From positions 1 through 8,773 of the forward strand of contig CALYVJ010000056.1 of assembly GCA_945494195.1 (NCBI GenBank): a stretch of DNA of 8,773 nt, read 5' to 3'. The stretch comes from an uncultured Selenomonas sp. Lineage in GTDB: Bacteria > Bacillota > Negativicutes > Selenomonadales > Selenomonadaceae. The notes below the pieces were generated by a model. That model worked only from the letters and a program-made list of their open reading frames with translations. It made no database searches and was not told the DNA's origin. Of the stretch, positions 1-8,762 are shown piece after piece. Position numbers and translations under genes: made by a program. Position 1 is the stretch's first letter; every line of letters starts with the position of its first letter.

Positions 1-146
1 ACATCGGTGTCGAAATACACACCACCCTGTCCTAGAGCTTGCGCGGTAAGATCCGTCCCTGCCTGCACCCGATCCGATACATGCATATCGCCATTTTGCG
101 TCGTAATTGACGTTGCCAAACCAGAAATCAACTTACCATTTTGATC
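1..146 (-). repeat. Long module G, start only (cut by the window edge)
   Basis: It opens with DQNGKLISG at 135-146, carries NGDMHVSD at 72-95, and reaches VYFDTDV at the left edge, where the window ends. The array therefore continues further toward the C-terminus. The number of remaining modules is unknown. Confidence -1.
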
Positions 147-3100
147 GATGATAAAGTTCTTACCATCCTCCCCCATCGTATAAGATTCCGACGCTGCAGC
201 CAAGGTAATATTGCCATTAGCCGAAGTCTTGCCATGCACTTTTATTGCACCAATATCGGCAGACATTTCGATATCTTTGGCCGCCGTGATGGTATCGACA
301 TCAACGCCGTTATTGCCAATATCGATACTGCCAACACCAGTCGCAGCATAAATACTGCCATTTGCAGCGTAGACGGTATGCTCCGTTTTCTCATTTTTGC
401 CAATACGGATATCGCCGAACTGGGTTTCTACATGGATATTACCGTCTTTCGACGAAACGGTCTTGCCAAATTCAATGGAGCCATTTTCCGTATACAACAT
501 GAGGTCTTTATCTGCTTCCACATCACTGTCAAAGAAGATATCTCCCTGTGCTTCAGTCTTGGCGGTAAGCGTCTCACCTGCGTGCAGTCTATCCGACACA
601 TGCATATCGCCATTTTGCGTTATTACCGTAAGGTTCTTGCCGCTTTCAATCTCGCCATTTTGGTCGATGAGGAAATTCCTGCCTCCTTCGCCAGCTTCAT
701 AAACGTCCGATATCGCTTTCATATCAACATCACGGCCGGCCAGCGTCTTGCCATGTACCAAAATATTGCCGTAAGCCTTCATATCGACATCGGTTCCGGC
801 CACAATAGTATTGACACCTGCGCCATTGTTGCCAACATCGATATTGCCATTTTCCGCACGAATCACAGCATTTCCCATCGTTGCCTTGATATTTTCCTTA
901 GCTTGCCCCCCCGTGCCTACCTGCACATCTCCTTTCTTCACCGTAAGCAAGACATTACCAGCATCTGACGTAATCGTTCTGCCTACGATAATATTCCCAT
1001 CTTTAACAAGCATGTTCACATCACTGCCAGCTGTGACATCGCGACCGATTTCGATATTCCCGTAATCAGCCGTAATTGTCAATTGACGATTGACCGCAAC
1101 ATCGGTATCCAAGTAGATACTTCCCTGCTCCTTGGCTGCTGCCAACAGGTCCGTCCCGGCCTGAAGCCGATCTGTTACATGTATATCGCCATTGTTCGTG
1201 GTAATGGTCATCGCCTGCCCGGAAAGCAGCTGTCCATTTTGATCGAACAACAAATTCCGGCCATCTTCACCTGCTGTATAGGTTTCCGATTTGACATCTA
1301 CCCGTACGTCATTGCCTGCACTGGTCTTGCCATGGACGGTAATGGTACCAGCCAGTGTTTGCAGGGCAACATCTTTTGCCGACGATATCGTTGCCACCTT
1401 CGGGCCACTGTTACCGATATCGATGTTGCCGCTGCCGGCATGAACATAGATTGAACCGGTATCGGTCTTTAAATTTTCCTTCGCATCCGCATGAGAGCCC
1501 ACACGGATATCACCAGTCGTCGTCGTCAACCAGATATCACCATCTGTCGACCTTACCGCCTCACCGATATCTATCACGCCATCTTCTACCTGCAGTTTGG
1601 CCTGCTTGTTGGCAGCAACCACTGCACCAACACTAAGGGTTCCCTCTTGAACGCTCATATTGATATCATTACCAGACGTCAGATTCCTGCCAACATTGAG
1701 GATTCCTTTATCAACCGTTAAATCAATATCGCGATTTGCCACAACATCGGTATCAAAATACATATTGCCCTGCTGCTTGACCACAGCCTTGATATCCTGT
1801 CCGGAATGCAAGAGATCCGAAACATGCAGGTCCCCATTGGTCATCGTCAAATCGATATCTTTTCCGGCAATAAGCTGTCCGTTCTGATCGATATGGAAAG
1901 ACGTACTGCCTTCCGTATATTCAGCAGCTGCTGTCGCCATTTCGACATTGCCCGTATCTGCCATTATCCGGCCATGTACATCAATCGCCCCCAGCCCCGT
2001 AGTGACTTCTACATTTCCTTTCGCATATATCGTATTTACATCCGGGCCATTATCACCGATATCAATATCGCCCACACCCACGCGGATCAAAACATCCCCG
2101 GCTGACGATTCAATGGTACTTCCGACTCGAATCGAGCCACTACCAGAATGTAGATTTACATCTTCCACCGCCTTGATACTTCGACCTACATCGATACCAC
2201 CATTGTCCACGGTCAGGGCAAAACCACCGTTAGACTCTACATCTGTGTCAAAATAAATACTTCCCTGTTTTTTAATGGTTACATTCAAATCCCGTTCTGC
2301 ATGAATCTTGTCGGTAATATGGATATCGCCATTCGTCGCTTCAATAGCCAAATCCCTGCCTGATTCCAGGGCTCCATTCTGCGCAATAATAATATTCATA
2401 CCAGAAATACCAGCCGTATACGTATCAGACGCAGCTGCCATCGAGATATCGCCTTCATCGGTTACCGTGCGTCCATATACCTTCACAGCACCACTATCAG
2501 ACCGAAGGCCGATGTTCTGTTTGGCAAAAATCGTATCAACCGTAGAACCATTATCGCCGATAATGATATTGCCTTTGCCCGTATGAACCTCCACACTTCC
2601 AGTGGTGGCATAGAGATTTTGCCGCAATTTATCGGATAAACCGATTATGATATTCCCCGTACCAGCAACAAGCGATACATCTCCTGTTACCGCCCCCAAC
2701 GTCTTGCCTACTCTTATATCCCCCTTTTCCGTTTGCAGGTCAACATTTCCCTTGGCACTGACATGTTCTACCACATCAATATCGCCCACTTCTGTCGTTG
2801 CCAGCAAATTGCCATTAACCACTACATTATCACAGAAATACAAGCCGCCAGACTTATCGACATCTATGGTCAAATTCTTTCCTACTTGAATACTGTCCGT
2901 AACAAACATATCACCATTTTCCAGGTGCAGTAGCATATCATCGCCAGAAATGATCTTACCGAAACCAGCGACAAGCAAGCTGGAGCTATCTTCGCCTTGC
3001 TGATATTCTCCTGCTGGCAAAGCAGCATGAAGGTTTAATACCCCTTCTTTAGCCTGGACCGTCCCCAGTATATTGATGTAACCTGCCATAGCATCCAACA

Positions 3101-6100
3101 CAATATTATCATTTGCGATAATCCCCAAACCATCACGGTCGTTGACCCCCATCGTAAGATTGCCCTGTTTCGACACGATGCTGACATCCCCCTGGATAGC
3201 ATGAACCGTATCCAGTACAGAAATATCACCATTATCGGTATAAAGCGTTATATCTCCTTGCCCTGATACAATATTCTTGCAAATCGTGATATCCCCGCTT
3301 TCCGTCTTTCCAAGGATATCGCCCGTAACTACGACATCTTTACCGAAGTTAATCGCTCCCTGCCCTTCAATATCAGCAACAAAACCTGTCTTGGCCATTA
3401 AATCATCGGTAACAAATATATCACCATTTCTTCCCTTCAACGTTAACGAGCCACCAGCAACAACTTTGCCCTGATTCTTGATGACAAAGACACTATCCTC
3501 TTCACCACTGGTATACACATCACGTCCGGCCATCAGCGATACATTGCCATTTTGTGCTTCGGTCTTACCATTGATGTACATAACACCATCCGGCGTCTCA
3601 ATACTGACATCCTTATACGCCACTACCGCATCATCATTGGTAGCATCTCCCAAAACTATATTACCTTTTTTCGTACCCGCATAAATATCCCCTGTGACAG
3701 AATTCAGCTGATCATAAACCATAACGCTGCCGTTATTTGCCGTTAGTTCAATATCCTTCTGTGCCTTGATATTTCCACTAACAGCAATTTCCCCAATATC
3801 CGATTCAATCGCTACCGATCCTGTCTCAGAAGACACCCTCGCCTGTAACGTAATATTGCCAGCAGCTTCACGCTCGTCAGCAGCACGTTCAATCGAAAAG
3901 CTGACATCTCTACCAGCTTCGATTTTCGTCATATCCGAAAAAGAACCAACTTTCAAATCCACTGGATTGCTGTCATCAGCCATAACATAGGCGCTAATAT
4001 CACGCCCCGCGTGAATATCTCCAAAAATCGCCAGCGTTGTATCCAAAGTCGCCAAGCGAACGTCTCTACCCGCATCAAGCGTATAACCCTTTTCTGATAA
4101 ATCAGCAATAACCAGTCCATCCTGGCTGAAAACGAAAATATCATCTGCCGCTTTCAAGGTACCTAATCCCAGTATAGCAGCAGCCGACAGACTGATATTG
4201 CCTTCTGCACCATCCCTTCCATTCGCCTGTAAATTGCCGTAAAGCATCAAATTCCCGTCCCGAACATTTACATCGATCGTACCATTTACAGGATTCTCAA
4301 TACCAACACTCGTAGTAGTTTCGCTCGTCTGCAACAAAATATCACCATTGATGACCGGCTGTCCTGTTCTAGCTATTGCCTCAAAAGTGTCGAAACTATT
4401 ATTGGGACTCTGTAAATCAACACTGCCCCCAACCATAGCCCCTACACTTGTGCTGCTTATGCTGCCGATATTTTGCACAACACTGCCGCCAGCATGGAAC
4501 TTCAGCACATGGTTAATAGTACTCCAATACCCATCACTGGGCGGCAAATCATCCGAATGATCCTTGGGAAGCGTAATCCACCCATTTAACTCTATATCCT
4601 TGGCAGCAGTGAGTGATACTTCTTTGCCAGCCGTAATATGACCATTTTTTTCATCTTGCCCCACGAATAGATGGCCTTGACTCTCTGCACCAAAGTGATT
4701 GATTACATCAATATTGCCTAACGTAAGCGTACCATCTGTAATCTCAGAATTATTCATCCCCTTGATATAGGCATCCGATGCCGTAAGGTTTACCACTGCA
4801 CGGTTATTCAGGATCCGCAATGGTTGTACGGCCGTACCAAGGATTCCATTCTCATTAGCCAACACCAAAGTCTTACCTGCATTGATATACGATTCCGCAA
4901 TTTCACTATTGACATCGCTCATGAGGTAGCCGGCTGGAGATGACAACGAAATCGTATCCGCAGCATACATAGCCCCCAAAGTCAATTCCTTTTGGCTATC
5001 CATATTCTTGATATAGATGTCCTTATCGGCTTTGGCCGACACTAAATCACCAGAAAGCTTTACGGTAAGCGGATTATCTGCTTTACCGATGCTGACGGTC
5101 GGCACTTCATCGCCAGCAATAGCCGAAAGTTCGAGATTTCCCGCGATGATATGGGCGTCCGGCGCATCCAACCTGCCCCAGATACTCTGAGCAGCTGCCA
5201 GGCGCAGATTTCCCGTACCAGTATCCACTTTTCCAAGCTGCATAGCCGAGTAATTGCCCTGGTCATTTGTACGCCCTGACACGAAGGTATTGCCAGCCGC
5301 CTTGACATTCAGTTCTCCTTTTGCATAAACCCCTAACGGAATCGCGGCTTTGACCGAAAAGGCCGTAATATTCCCATCGTCATCCTTGATTACCGACACA
5401 TCCGAGGCGTTGGACCGAAGCAGCGTCCGCAGTTTCGCATAATCCTTTGCGATGTCTTCTACCTTGATGATGGTGGCATTTGCTTCATTCTTACCGATGC
5501 CGCTATACGCCGTAAGCGTTACCTTGTCCCCAACGATATTGGCAGCTTTTTCCGCTACGCTGCCACCCGTACCATTTACCAAATTGTCTGCTACGGCATA
5601 GAGCATCATATCCTTCGTCCAACGGAACTTCGGATGCTCTGCCTGAGTACGCAAGGACTGATAAACCGTATCATGAGCCAGGAATTCTTCTGCCGTCGCA
5701 TACTTCTGGTATCTAGCCAGCGTGCTGTCCTTCATGAAGGCATCAGCCGTCGCATAACCATCATAGCTATGGTACTTGCCAAACTGAACAGCAAAATCCG
5801 CATACGTCTTATCGCCGGATTTTATAAGTGCTGCCAGCTGTTCCACCGACATCGCATCGTATTTTGCTTTTAAGGAAAGATAATTTTGATAATCTGCACT
5901 CTGATAGATGGCCTGTGCTGCAGTCAGCTGACTGTCATACTCCTGTTGCAATTTTTCTTTATCCGTTGCATAGGACGCATAGGCATTTTCGACCTCTGTC
6001 CGATAGCTTACCACATCTTTTTCGAGCTGCTCGATATAGGCGCCTTTGTATTTATAACTTCCGTCCGGATTTTTCTCACCATCAATAAGGCCGGCATCAA

Positions 6101-8762
6101 TCCAGCGTTTTACGAGTTCATCCGTACTATCATCTTTCTCTATCGCCTCAGTCGGCAGCATATCGACAAAGCCGCCCCCCTCAGCAGTGAGGACCACATC
6201 ACCGGTTTTCGCCGTGATCTTGCCAACCATGAAGTCGCCACCGGCAACACTTTCCGTCAAATAGACCGAGCCAGCTGCCGAAGCATTGACCGCCGTGCTG
6301 TATGGATTCGTTCCATACAGGAAATCCGACGCCGCCAGCGTCAACGGCTGAGCCGCTGTCCCCAGGCTACCATTCTCACTGACAAGCGAGATCCCGCGGC
6401 CATAAAATGCCGTCGTCGTTCCCGACTGCGTGATATCTCCCTGCGCCTGCAAGGAAACAAGCCCCAGCGGTGCATCTTGCGCAAACGTATCCCCATCCAG
6501 GCTGGCCAATTTTTCGACTGTTACATTACCGGCAAGATTCAGGCCCTCAAGCTGACCACCGTGTACGGTTATATCAATATTGCCCTTGCCATTGGATTGC
6601 GCAGACAAGTTCAGCATATCTGCTACCGACGTTGCCTTGCCAACATCATTTCTCGCCGTGACTTTGCCCAGTGTCGTCACATTGATACCTGCAATATCGC
6701 CATGAGCCGCCAGGCTCAGATTTTCCGTATAGATGCTGGTATCCCCTGCCTGCTTAATGAAGCCTCCGTTGGCATTAATCGTGATTGGCGCCAGATTCGT
6801 CGCACTCTGGATCTTGCCAAGCAGATTCATATCGCCGCCGGTCGTCTGATCGTTCTTCAAGGTAATGCTGCCGTCTTTCGTCCCCAGAAGGCCCAAGGAA
6901 ATCTGCTTACCGGCATCAATCGAGTACTGGTATGTCTGGATTGACCCCGTAGTCTTATCCCAACGGGTATAGTAATGGCGACGCCAGCCAAAGAGGCCGG
7001 ATTTTTCCACCCAAGATTGGATATTATCACGGCTCTCGGAAACTTTCTTACTGGCAGCCCGCAGATTCAACCCCGATTCTGTACCACCAACATTGCTGAG
7101 ATAAGCCCCCTCTGGCAGATTATACCGCTGTGCATCTGCCGAAGATATCTTATGCGATTCCGTTTCCTGTCCTTTGATGGATTCCTGGTCGGTATAAGAT
7201 GTATAAGCCCCCCACCAGCATTTGGACGTATCCGTCTGATAAGTAGTCTTCGATACGGTAGCGTTGCCAGTCGTCCAGCCATACTGCTGCCCTACGACAT
7301 CATACACAAGATTATGATTATCGCTCAGTACCTGATCAGCCGCCGTTATTACCAAGGCATCCCCATACAGATCACTGCTGTCCTTATGCGTCTTTAGATA
7401 ATTGGCATATCCCGTGATGCTGCGCGTTCTGCCATTGCTGTATTCCGTCCAGGTATCCTTAGCCGTATCGGCAATCGTAATACTGCCACTGCGAATGTTA
7501 TTTATGACCTGACCAACATCCATGGATGTATCCGAATGATTAAGGACCGAAATATCAGCCGCGCCATCGGCAACGATAATCTTTCCGTTGCCCGTGCTTG
7601 CAATGCGGCCCGTCAGATAAACTTTGCCGCCCTGGGTATTGATATCTTCCACAATCAGGTGATCGGTCAGCGGATCATAATAAACTGGCACTTCATAGTA
7701 AAAAGCCTGCGCATCCGCATCATATTTCTGTCCGCCGTCATTTACCTTATACATCGTCCGATTTTGCACAGTCACAGCCCGATCACGCGGCTGCTGTTTA
7801 GCGGCTGCGACATCAGCTGCCGACAATTCAGCCTTGTAATCCTTATAGCCACTCTGAATCGTGCCATTGACATTGATATACTCGGCAGCGATATAAACAT
7901 CTTTACCGGCGATATACCCACTGGCCGCATTATCCTGCGTCGACTGCGGATTCTCAGCACGCGCACTTGCCACACTGTTCTCTGCCTCTATATCCAGCTG
8001 AACCTGTTTTTTCAAGTTTTCCGCTGCTTCGGCCAAATAGTTTTCCGGGTTCCCGTTGATGTGGACAATACCGTCCGTATAGCCCTGATTGATGCTTCCC
8101 TTAGCAGTCAGGCGCACGGTCGTGCCGGTAATGCCCGCCGGTTTCTCCTGCGTACCACCATCGATGATGATATCGCCAGCCGTATTATTGACGATCACTT
8201 CCCCAAGCGCATTTTCGAGTTTACCGGCAACTTCCACATCGTTGACCATGAAGATTCCCTTTGCCAGTTCCTGCTGATATTTTTCCGCCTGTTCTGTAGC
8301 ATCGATGGAAGGATCCTTCTGTCTTTCTTCCGCCAGCTTTTGCTGCAATTCCTGCTGTTGTTCCGGCGTCAGCGTTGTAATCGTACCACCGGAATACGTA
8401 TTCTGGATTGAAAGCGGTGCTCCCGTACCACTGATTGTTCCATAGATTTGAGCAAAGTTAGCCGTCTGGAAAGTACCACTCTCTTTATTGATCGTATTGA
8501 TAGCCTGATTGGCAGCTGCCAGCGTTGCTACCGGTACCACCGTATCATTAAAGGAAATCTTGCCTCCTTCTTCTCCCATGATGATGTCATTGAGCTTCAA
8601 ATAGGCATTGGAATTATTCGTGATGCTCACCTGAGGCGCGCTGTTGGCTCTAAGGCTGCCGGTACCAGCCAGATAATTGGCCCGAAAACTATTACTAAGA
8701 GCAATATAACAAGAATGACCAGAATGAAGACTCCGAACAGCACTGCCAGAGGGCTCTCCTCT
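1..8762 (-). CDS. Giant filamentous-haemagglutinin / LktA-like adhesin, internal fragment (partial at both ends)
   Basis: One uninterrupted minus-strand frame of about 2,920 codons crosses almost the whole window. Its right limit is an in-frame TGA at 8763-8765, and it leaves the window at the left without a stop. The protein is rich in Gly, Asn, Asp, Thr and Val, and is built from short beta-strand repeats of the form G-[DN]-I-x-[VI]-G, as expected for a right-handed beta-helix adhesin secreted across the outer membrane. I noticed only a few cysteines (2832-2834, 3279-3281, 7218-7220), which is normal for such proteins. Strings resembling the LktA-family filamentous adhesins are AEYINVNGTIQSG, YYDPLTDH and LGTAxQPL. 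The expected role is surface adhesion or host-cell interaction. The signal peptide, secretion domain and C-terminus are not in view. No start is credible: the first candidates, GTG 8630, TTG 8600 and ATG 8579, all lie inside repeat sequence. Beta-helix adhesin is secure; LktA membership is likely but from memory of the family. Confidence -1.
147..665 (-). repeat. Long module F (173 residues)
   Basis: It opens with DQNGEIESG at 654-665, carries NGDMHVSD at 591-614 and IFFDSDV. Two coils follow (SIEFGKTVSSKDG and DIRIGKNEKTEH), then SIYAATGVG, SIDIGNNGVDVDTI (DIGNNG at 306-323), AIKVHGKTSANG and the tail SESYTMGEDGKN. Its NGDMHVSD DNA matches that of module G closely: 21 bases are identical at 600-620 and 81-101. 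Confidence -1.
666..1244 (-). repeat. Long module E (193 residues)
   Basis: It opens with DQNGQLLSG at 1233-1244, carries NGDIHVTD at 1170-1193 and IYLDTDV. Three coils follow: NIEIGRDVTAGSD, NIIVGRTITSDAG and DVQVGTGGQAKEN. The third is encoded over a run of seven Gs. Then NIDVGNNGAGVNTI (DVGNNG at 822-839), ILVHGKTLAG and the tail SDVYEAGEGGRN. Confidence -1.
906..912 (-). repeat. Run of seven Gs in the coding strand
   Basis: Seven consecutive C on the plus strand (G on the coding strand) lie inside the Gly-Gly codons of VGTGGQAKEN in module E. Tracts of this kind can slip during replication. At seven units it is at the low end for phase variation, so a switching role is only a possibility. 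Shorter G6 runs occur at 6175-6180 and 7208-7213. Confidence -1.
1245..1889 (-). repeat. Long module D (215 residues, longest)
   Basis: It opens with DQNGQLIAG at 1878-1889, carries NGDLHVSD at 1815-1838 and MYFDTDV. Four coils follow: ILNVGRNLTSG, TLSVGAVVAANK, VIDIGEAVRSTDG and DIRVGSHADAKEN. Then come SIYVHAGSG, NIDIGNSGPKVATI (DIGNSG at 1404-1421), TITVHGKTSAG and the tail SETYTAGEDGRN. It has one more coil than module E and two more than module F. Confidence -1.
1890..2384 (-). repeat. Long module C (165 residues, shortest)
   Basis: It opens with AQNGALESG at 2373-2384, carries NGDIHITD at 2310-2333 and then IYFDTDV. Only two coils follow (GIDVGRSIKAVED and SIRVGSTIESSAG) before DIDIGDNGPDVNTI at 2046-2063. 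The usual AKENI coil and the xVHAG coil seen in longer modules are absent. The tail has VHGRIMAD and AAEYTEG. Confidence -1.
2385..2969 (-). repeat. Long module B (195 residues)
   Basis: It opens with AGFGKIISG, carries NGDMFVTD at 2895-2918 and has LYFCDNV in place of YFDTDV, with a cysteine in codon 2832-2834. Three coils follow: DIDVVEHVSAKG, DIRVGKTLGAVTG and NIIIGLSDKLRQN. Then come SVEVHTGKGN, IIIGDNGSTVDTI (IIGDNG at 2547-2564), AVKVYGRTV and the tail SDTYTAG. Confidence -1.
2970..3479 (-). repeat. Long module A (170 residues)
   Basis: This is the first complete module of the array and the most diverged. It opens with KNQGKVVAG where others have DQNGQLxSG, carries NGDIFVTD at 3405-3428, and has INFGKDV where others have YFDTDV. 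Coil phrases are DITICKNIVSGQG, DISVLDTVHAIQG and NLTMGVNDRDG. It ends with a degenerate tail, GEYQQGEDSSS, equivalent to YTAGEDG. One of the rare cysteines is in codon 3279-3281. Confidence -1.
3480..3760 (-). repeat. Half module preceding the long-module array
   Basis: This section carries only the second half of the module seen further left: NNGSVMVYDQL, then GNIVLGDATNDDAV (equivalent to GNIDIGNNGxxV), then GVMYINGKTEAQ (equivalent to xIxVHGKTxA), then AGRDVYTSGEEDS (equivalent to xxxxYTAGEDG). It leads straight into the first complete module at 3479, so the array probably began by duplication from this part of the stalk. Confidence -1.
4818..4850 (-). repeat. LGTAxQPL motif, copy 2
   Basis: NGILGTAVQPLRILNN repeats the phrase seen at 6342-6374 and is preceded by GKTLVLANE, where copy 1 has GRGISLVSE. 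The matched context on both sides indicates duplicated or structurally equivalent beta-helix sections. This is a typical signature of haemagglutinin-type adhesins. Confidence -1.
5580..6152 (-). other. 191-residue alpha-helical insertion in the beta-helix stalk
   Basis: Between the beta-helix phrases GGGFVDMLP and NGTGGSVAEKAA, 191 codons change character. They are rich in Glu, Lys, Ala, Tyr, Gln and Leu, poor in glycine, and have helical heptad-like spacing, for example YIEQLEKDVVSYRTEVEN, KEKLQQEYDSQLTAAQ and LSLKAKYDAMSVEQLAAL. The second half holds two copies of an 18-residue unit starting YATA. After the insertion the protein returns to beta-helix sequence in the same frame, so this is a domain inserted in the stalk and not a separate gene. 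I recognise no catalytic motif. It may be a coiled-coil or helical-bundle domain that branches from the filament for binding or for spacing. Whether relatives share it is not known to me. Confidence -1.
5649..5756 (-). repeat. Two tandem copies of an 18-residue YATA unit
   Basis: Within the helical insertion, YATADAFMKDSTLARYQK is followed directly by YATAEEFLAHDTVYQSLR. The copies share Y-A-T-A-[DE]-x-F-[ML] and a later Thr. At the DNA level 11 plus-strand bases, gccgtcgcata, are identical in both (5692-5702 and 5746-5756), exactly 54 bases apart. This indicates a local tandem duplication. Confidence -1.
6342..6374 (-). repeat. LGTAxQPL motif, copy 1
   Basis: The residues NGSLGTAAQPL form the common filamentous-haemagglutinin phrase 'G-S-[IL]-G-T-A-x-[NQ]-P-L', which marks a turn and strand in the beta-helix. 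It is followed by TLAASDFLYG. A second copy, NGILGTAVQPL, occurs at 4818-4850, itself followed shortly by LTASDAYIKG. The two copies flank the helical insertion at 5580-6152. Confidence -1.
6960..7256 (-). other. Aromatic- and charge-rich segment of the adhesin
   Basis: This stretch departs from the Gly/Asn beta-helix pattern. It begins near a TYQTDTSKCWWGAYTSYTDQ run, contains one of the few cysteines (codon 7218-7220) flanked by two tryptophans, and ends in SGLFGWRRHYYTRW (6960-7001). The density of Trp, Tyr, Arg and His is high, and many polar residues lie between. Such a segment could be an exposed loop or a capping element on the stalk. An aromatic patch with FGW may be a family feature, but I cannot verify that here. 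Confidence -1.
7533..7682 (-). other. LktA-like core: YYDPLTDH ... VYLTG ... DISVLNHS
   Basis: Fifty codons read YYDPLTDHLIVEDI, then NTQGGKVYLTGRIAST, then a G-N-G-K-I-I-V stretch ending DISVLNHS. The order 'YDP - L - DI - GG - V/IYL - G - I - ST - G-I-V - I-N' is a conserved core in LktA-family adhesins as I remember them. It is the best single piece of evidence for subfamily placement. The strand pattern is consistent with three to four beta-helix coils. Confidence -1.
7842..7922 (-). other. LktA-like block GKDVYIAAEYINVNGTIQSG
   Basis: A strongly patterned stretch, AGKDVYIAAEYINVNG followed by TIQSGYKDY, matches what I recall as a hallmark of large Negativicutes and fusobacterial filamentous adhesins of the LktA family. 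There the phrase 'I-N-V-N-G-x-I-Q-S-G' closes a beta-helix section. It supports the family call and gives a good anchor for aligning this fragment to full-length relatives. Confidence -1.
7944..8051 (-). other. Second charged helical arm in the adhesin
   Basis: Thirty-six residues beginning NPENYLAEAAENLKKQVQ and ending near ARAENPQ are Ala/Glu/Lys/Gln-rich and glycine-free. They lie about 70 codons after the first helical arm and directly before the conserved block ending in NGTIQSG. In related adhesins I would expect a loop here, so an extended helical excursion is plausible. Whether this segment packs against the first arm cannot be judged from sequence alone. Confidence -1.
8262..8369 (-). 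other. First charged helical arm in the adhesin
   Basis: Thirty-six residues starting TPEQQQELQQKL and continuing through AEERQKDPSID to EQAEKYQQELA are rich in Gln, Glu, Lys and Ala and contain no glycine. They interrupt Gly/Asn/Thr-rich beta-helix sequence on both sides. The composition predicts a helix or helical hairpin, broken at the DPSID segment, projecting from the stalk. This is a structural inference; no known motif is seen. Confidence -1.

Larger units (their letters stand above)
3480..5579 (-). other. Haemagglutinin-repeat beta-helix stalk
   Basis: About 700 codons of short strand-turn repeats separate the helical insertion from the long-module array. AGRDV-type phrases, the hallmark of filamentous haemagglutinin repeats, occur at about 4053-4077 (AGRDVRL), 3990-4012 (AGRDISA), 3897-3917 (AGRDVSF) and 3512-3532 (AGRDVYT). 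Other typical phrases are AGNTFVSG, GNLRLAAAQSI, GGSVDLQS and AGGSVVQNIG. The first 70 codons also contain a more helical piece, VEDIAKDYAKLRTLLRS. Function: a rigid stalk for surface display, by family analogy. Confidence -1.

Noticed and set aside
428..613. Short minus-strand frames such as 428-613, 3035-3232, 3953-4144, 5060-5308 and 7067-7282
   Set aside because: They overlap the adhesin in other frames, have no domain or start signal, and read as Arg/Cys/Trp-rich shadow translations of the repeats.
1..3480. Many GATATC/ATATCG palindromes at quasi-regular spacing, resembling a DNA-level repeat or binding-site array
   Set aside because: They encode the recurring Asp-Ile pair of the G-D-I-x-V-G coils, so the protein repeat explains them.
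1..3480. Regularly spaced repeats suggesting a CRISPR array
   Set aside because: The repeat units are hundreds of bases long, diverged and fully coding in one frame. There are no short identical repeats with unique spacers.
5886..6944. Long plus-strand open frame (352 codons), with others at 141-968, 1083-1454 and 7536-8411
   Set aside because: All lie in codon phase directly opposite the adhesin. They stay open because the adhesin rarely uses TTA, CTA or TCA codons in these stretches. Their translations are rich in Ile, Arg, His and Cys, without domains, and lack the repeat logic of the minus strand.
8577..8579. First ATG of the adhesin frame as the true start
   Set aside because: Clear beta-helix adhesin sequence (SITNNSNAYLKLNDII) precedes it in frame, no ribosome binding site was seen and no signal peptide follows, so this ATG is internal.
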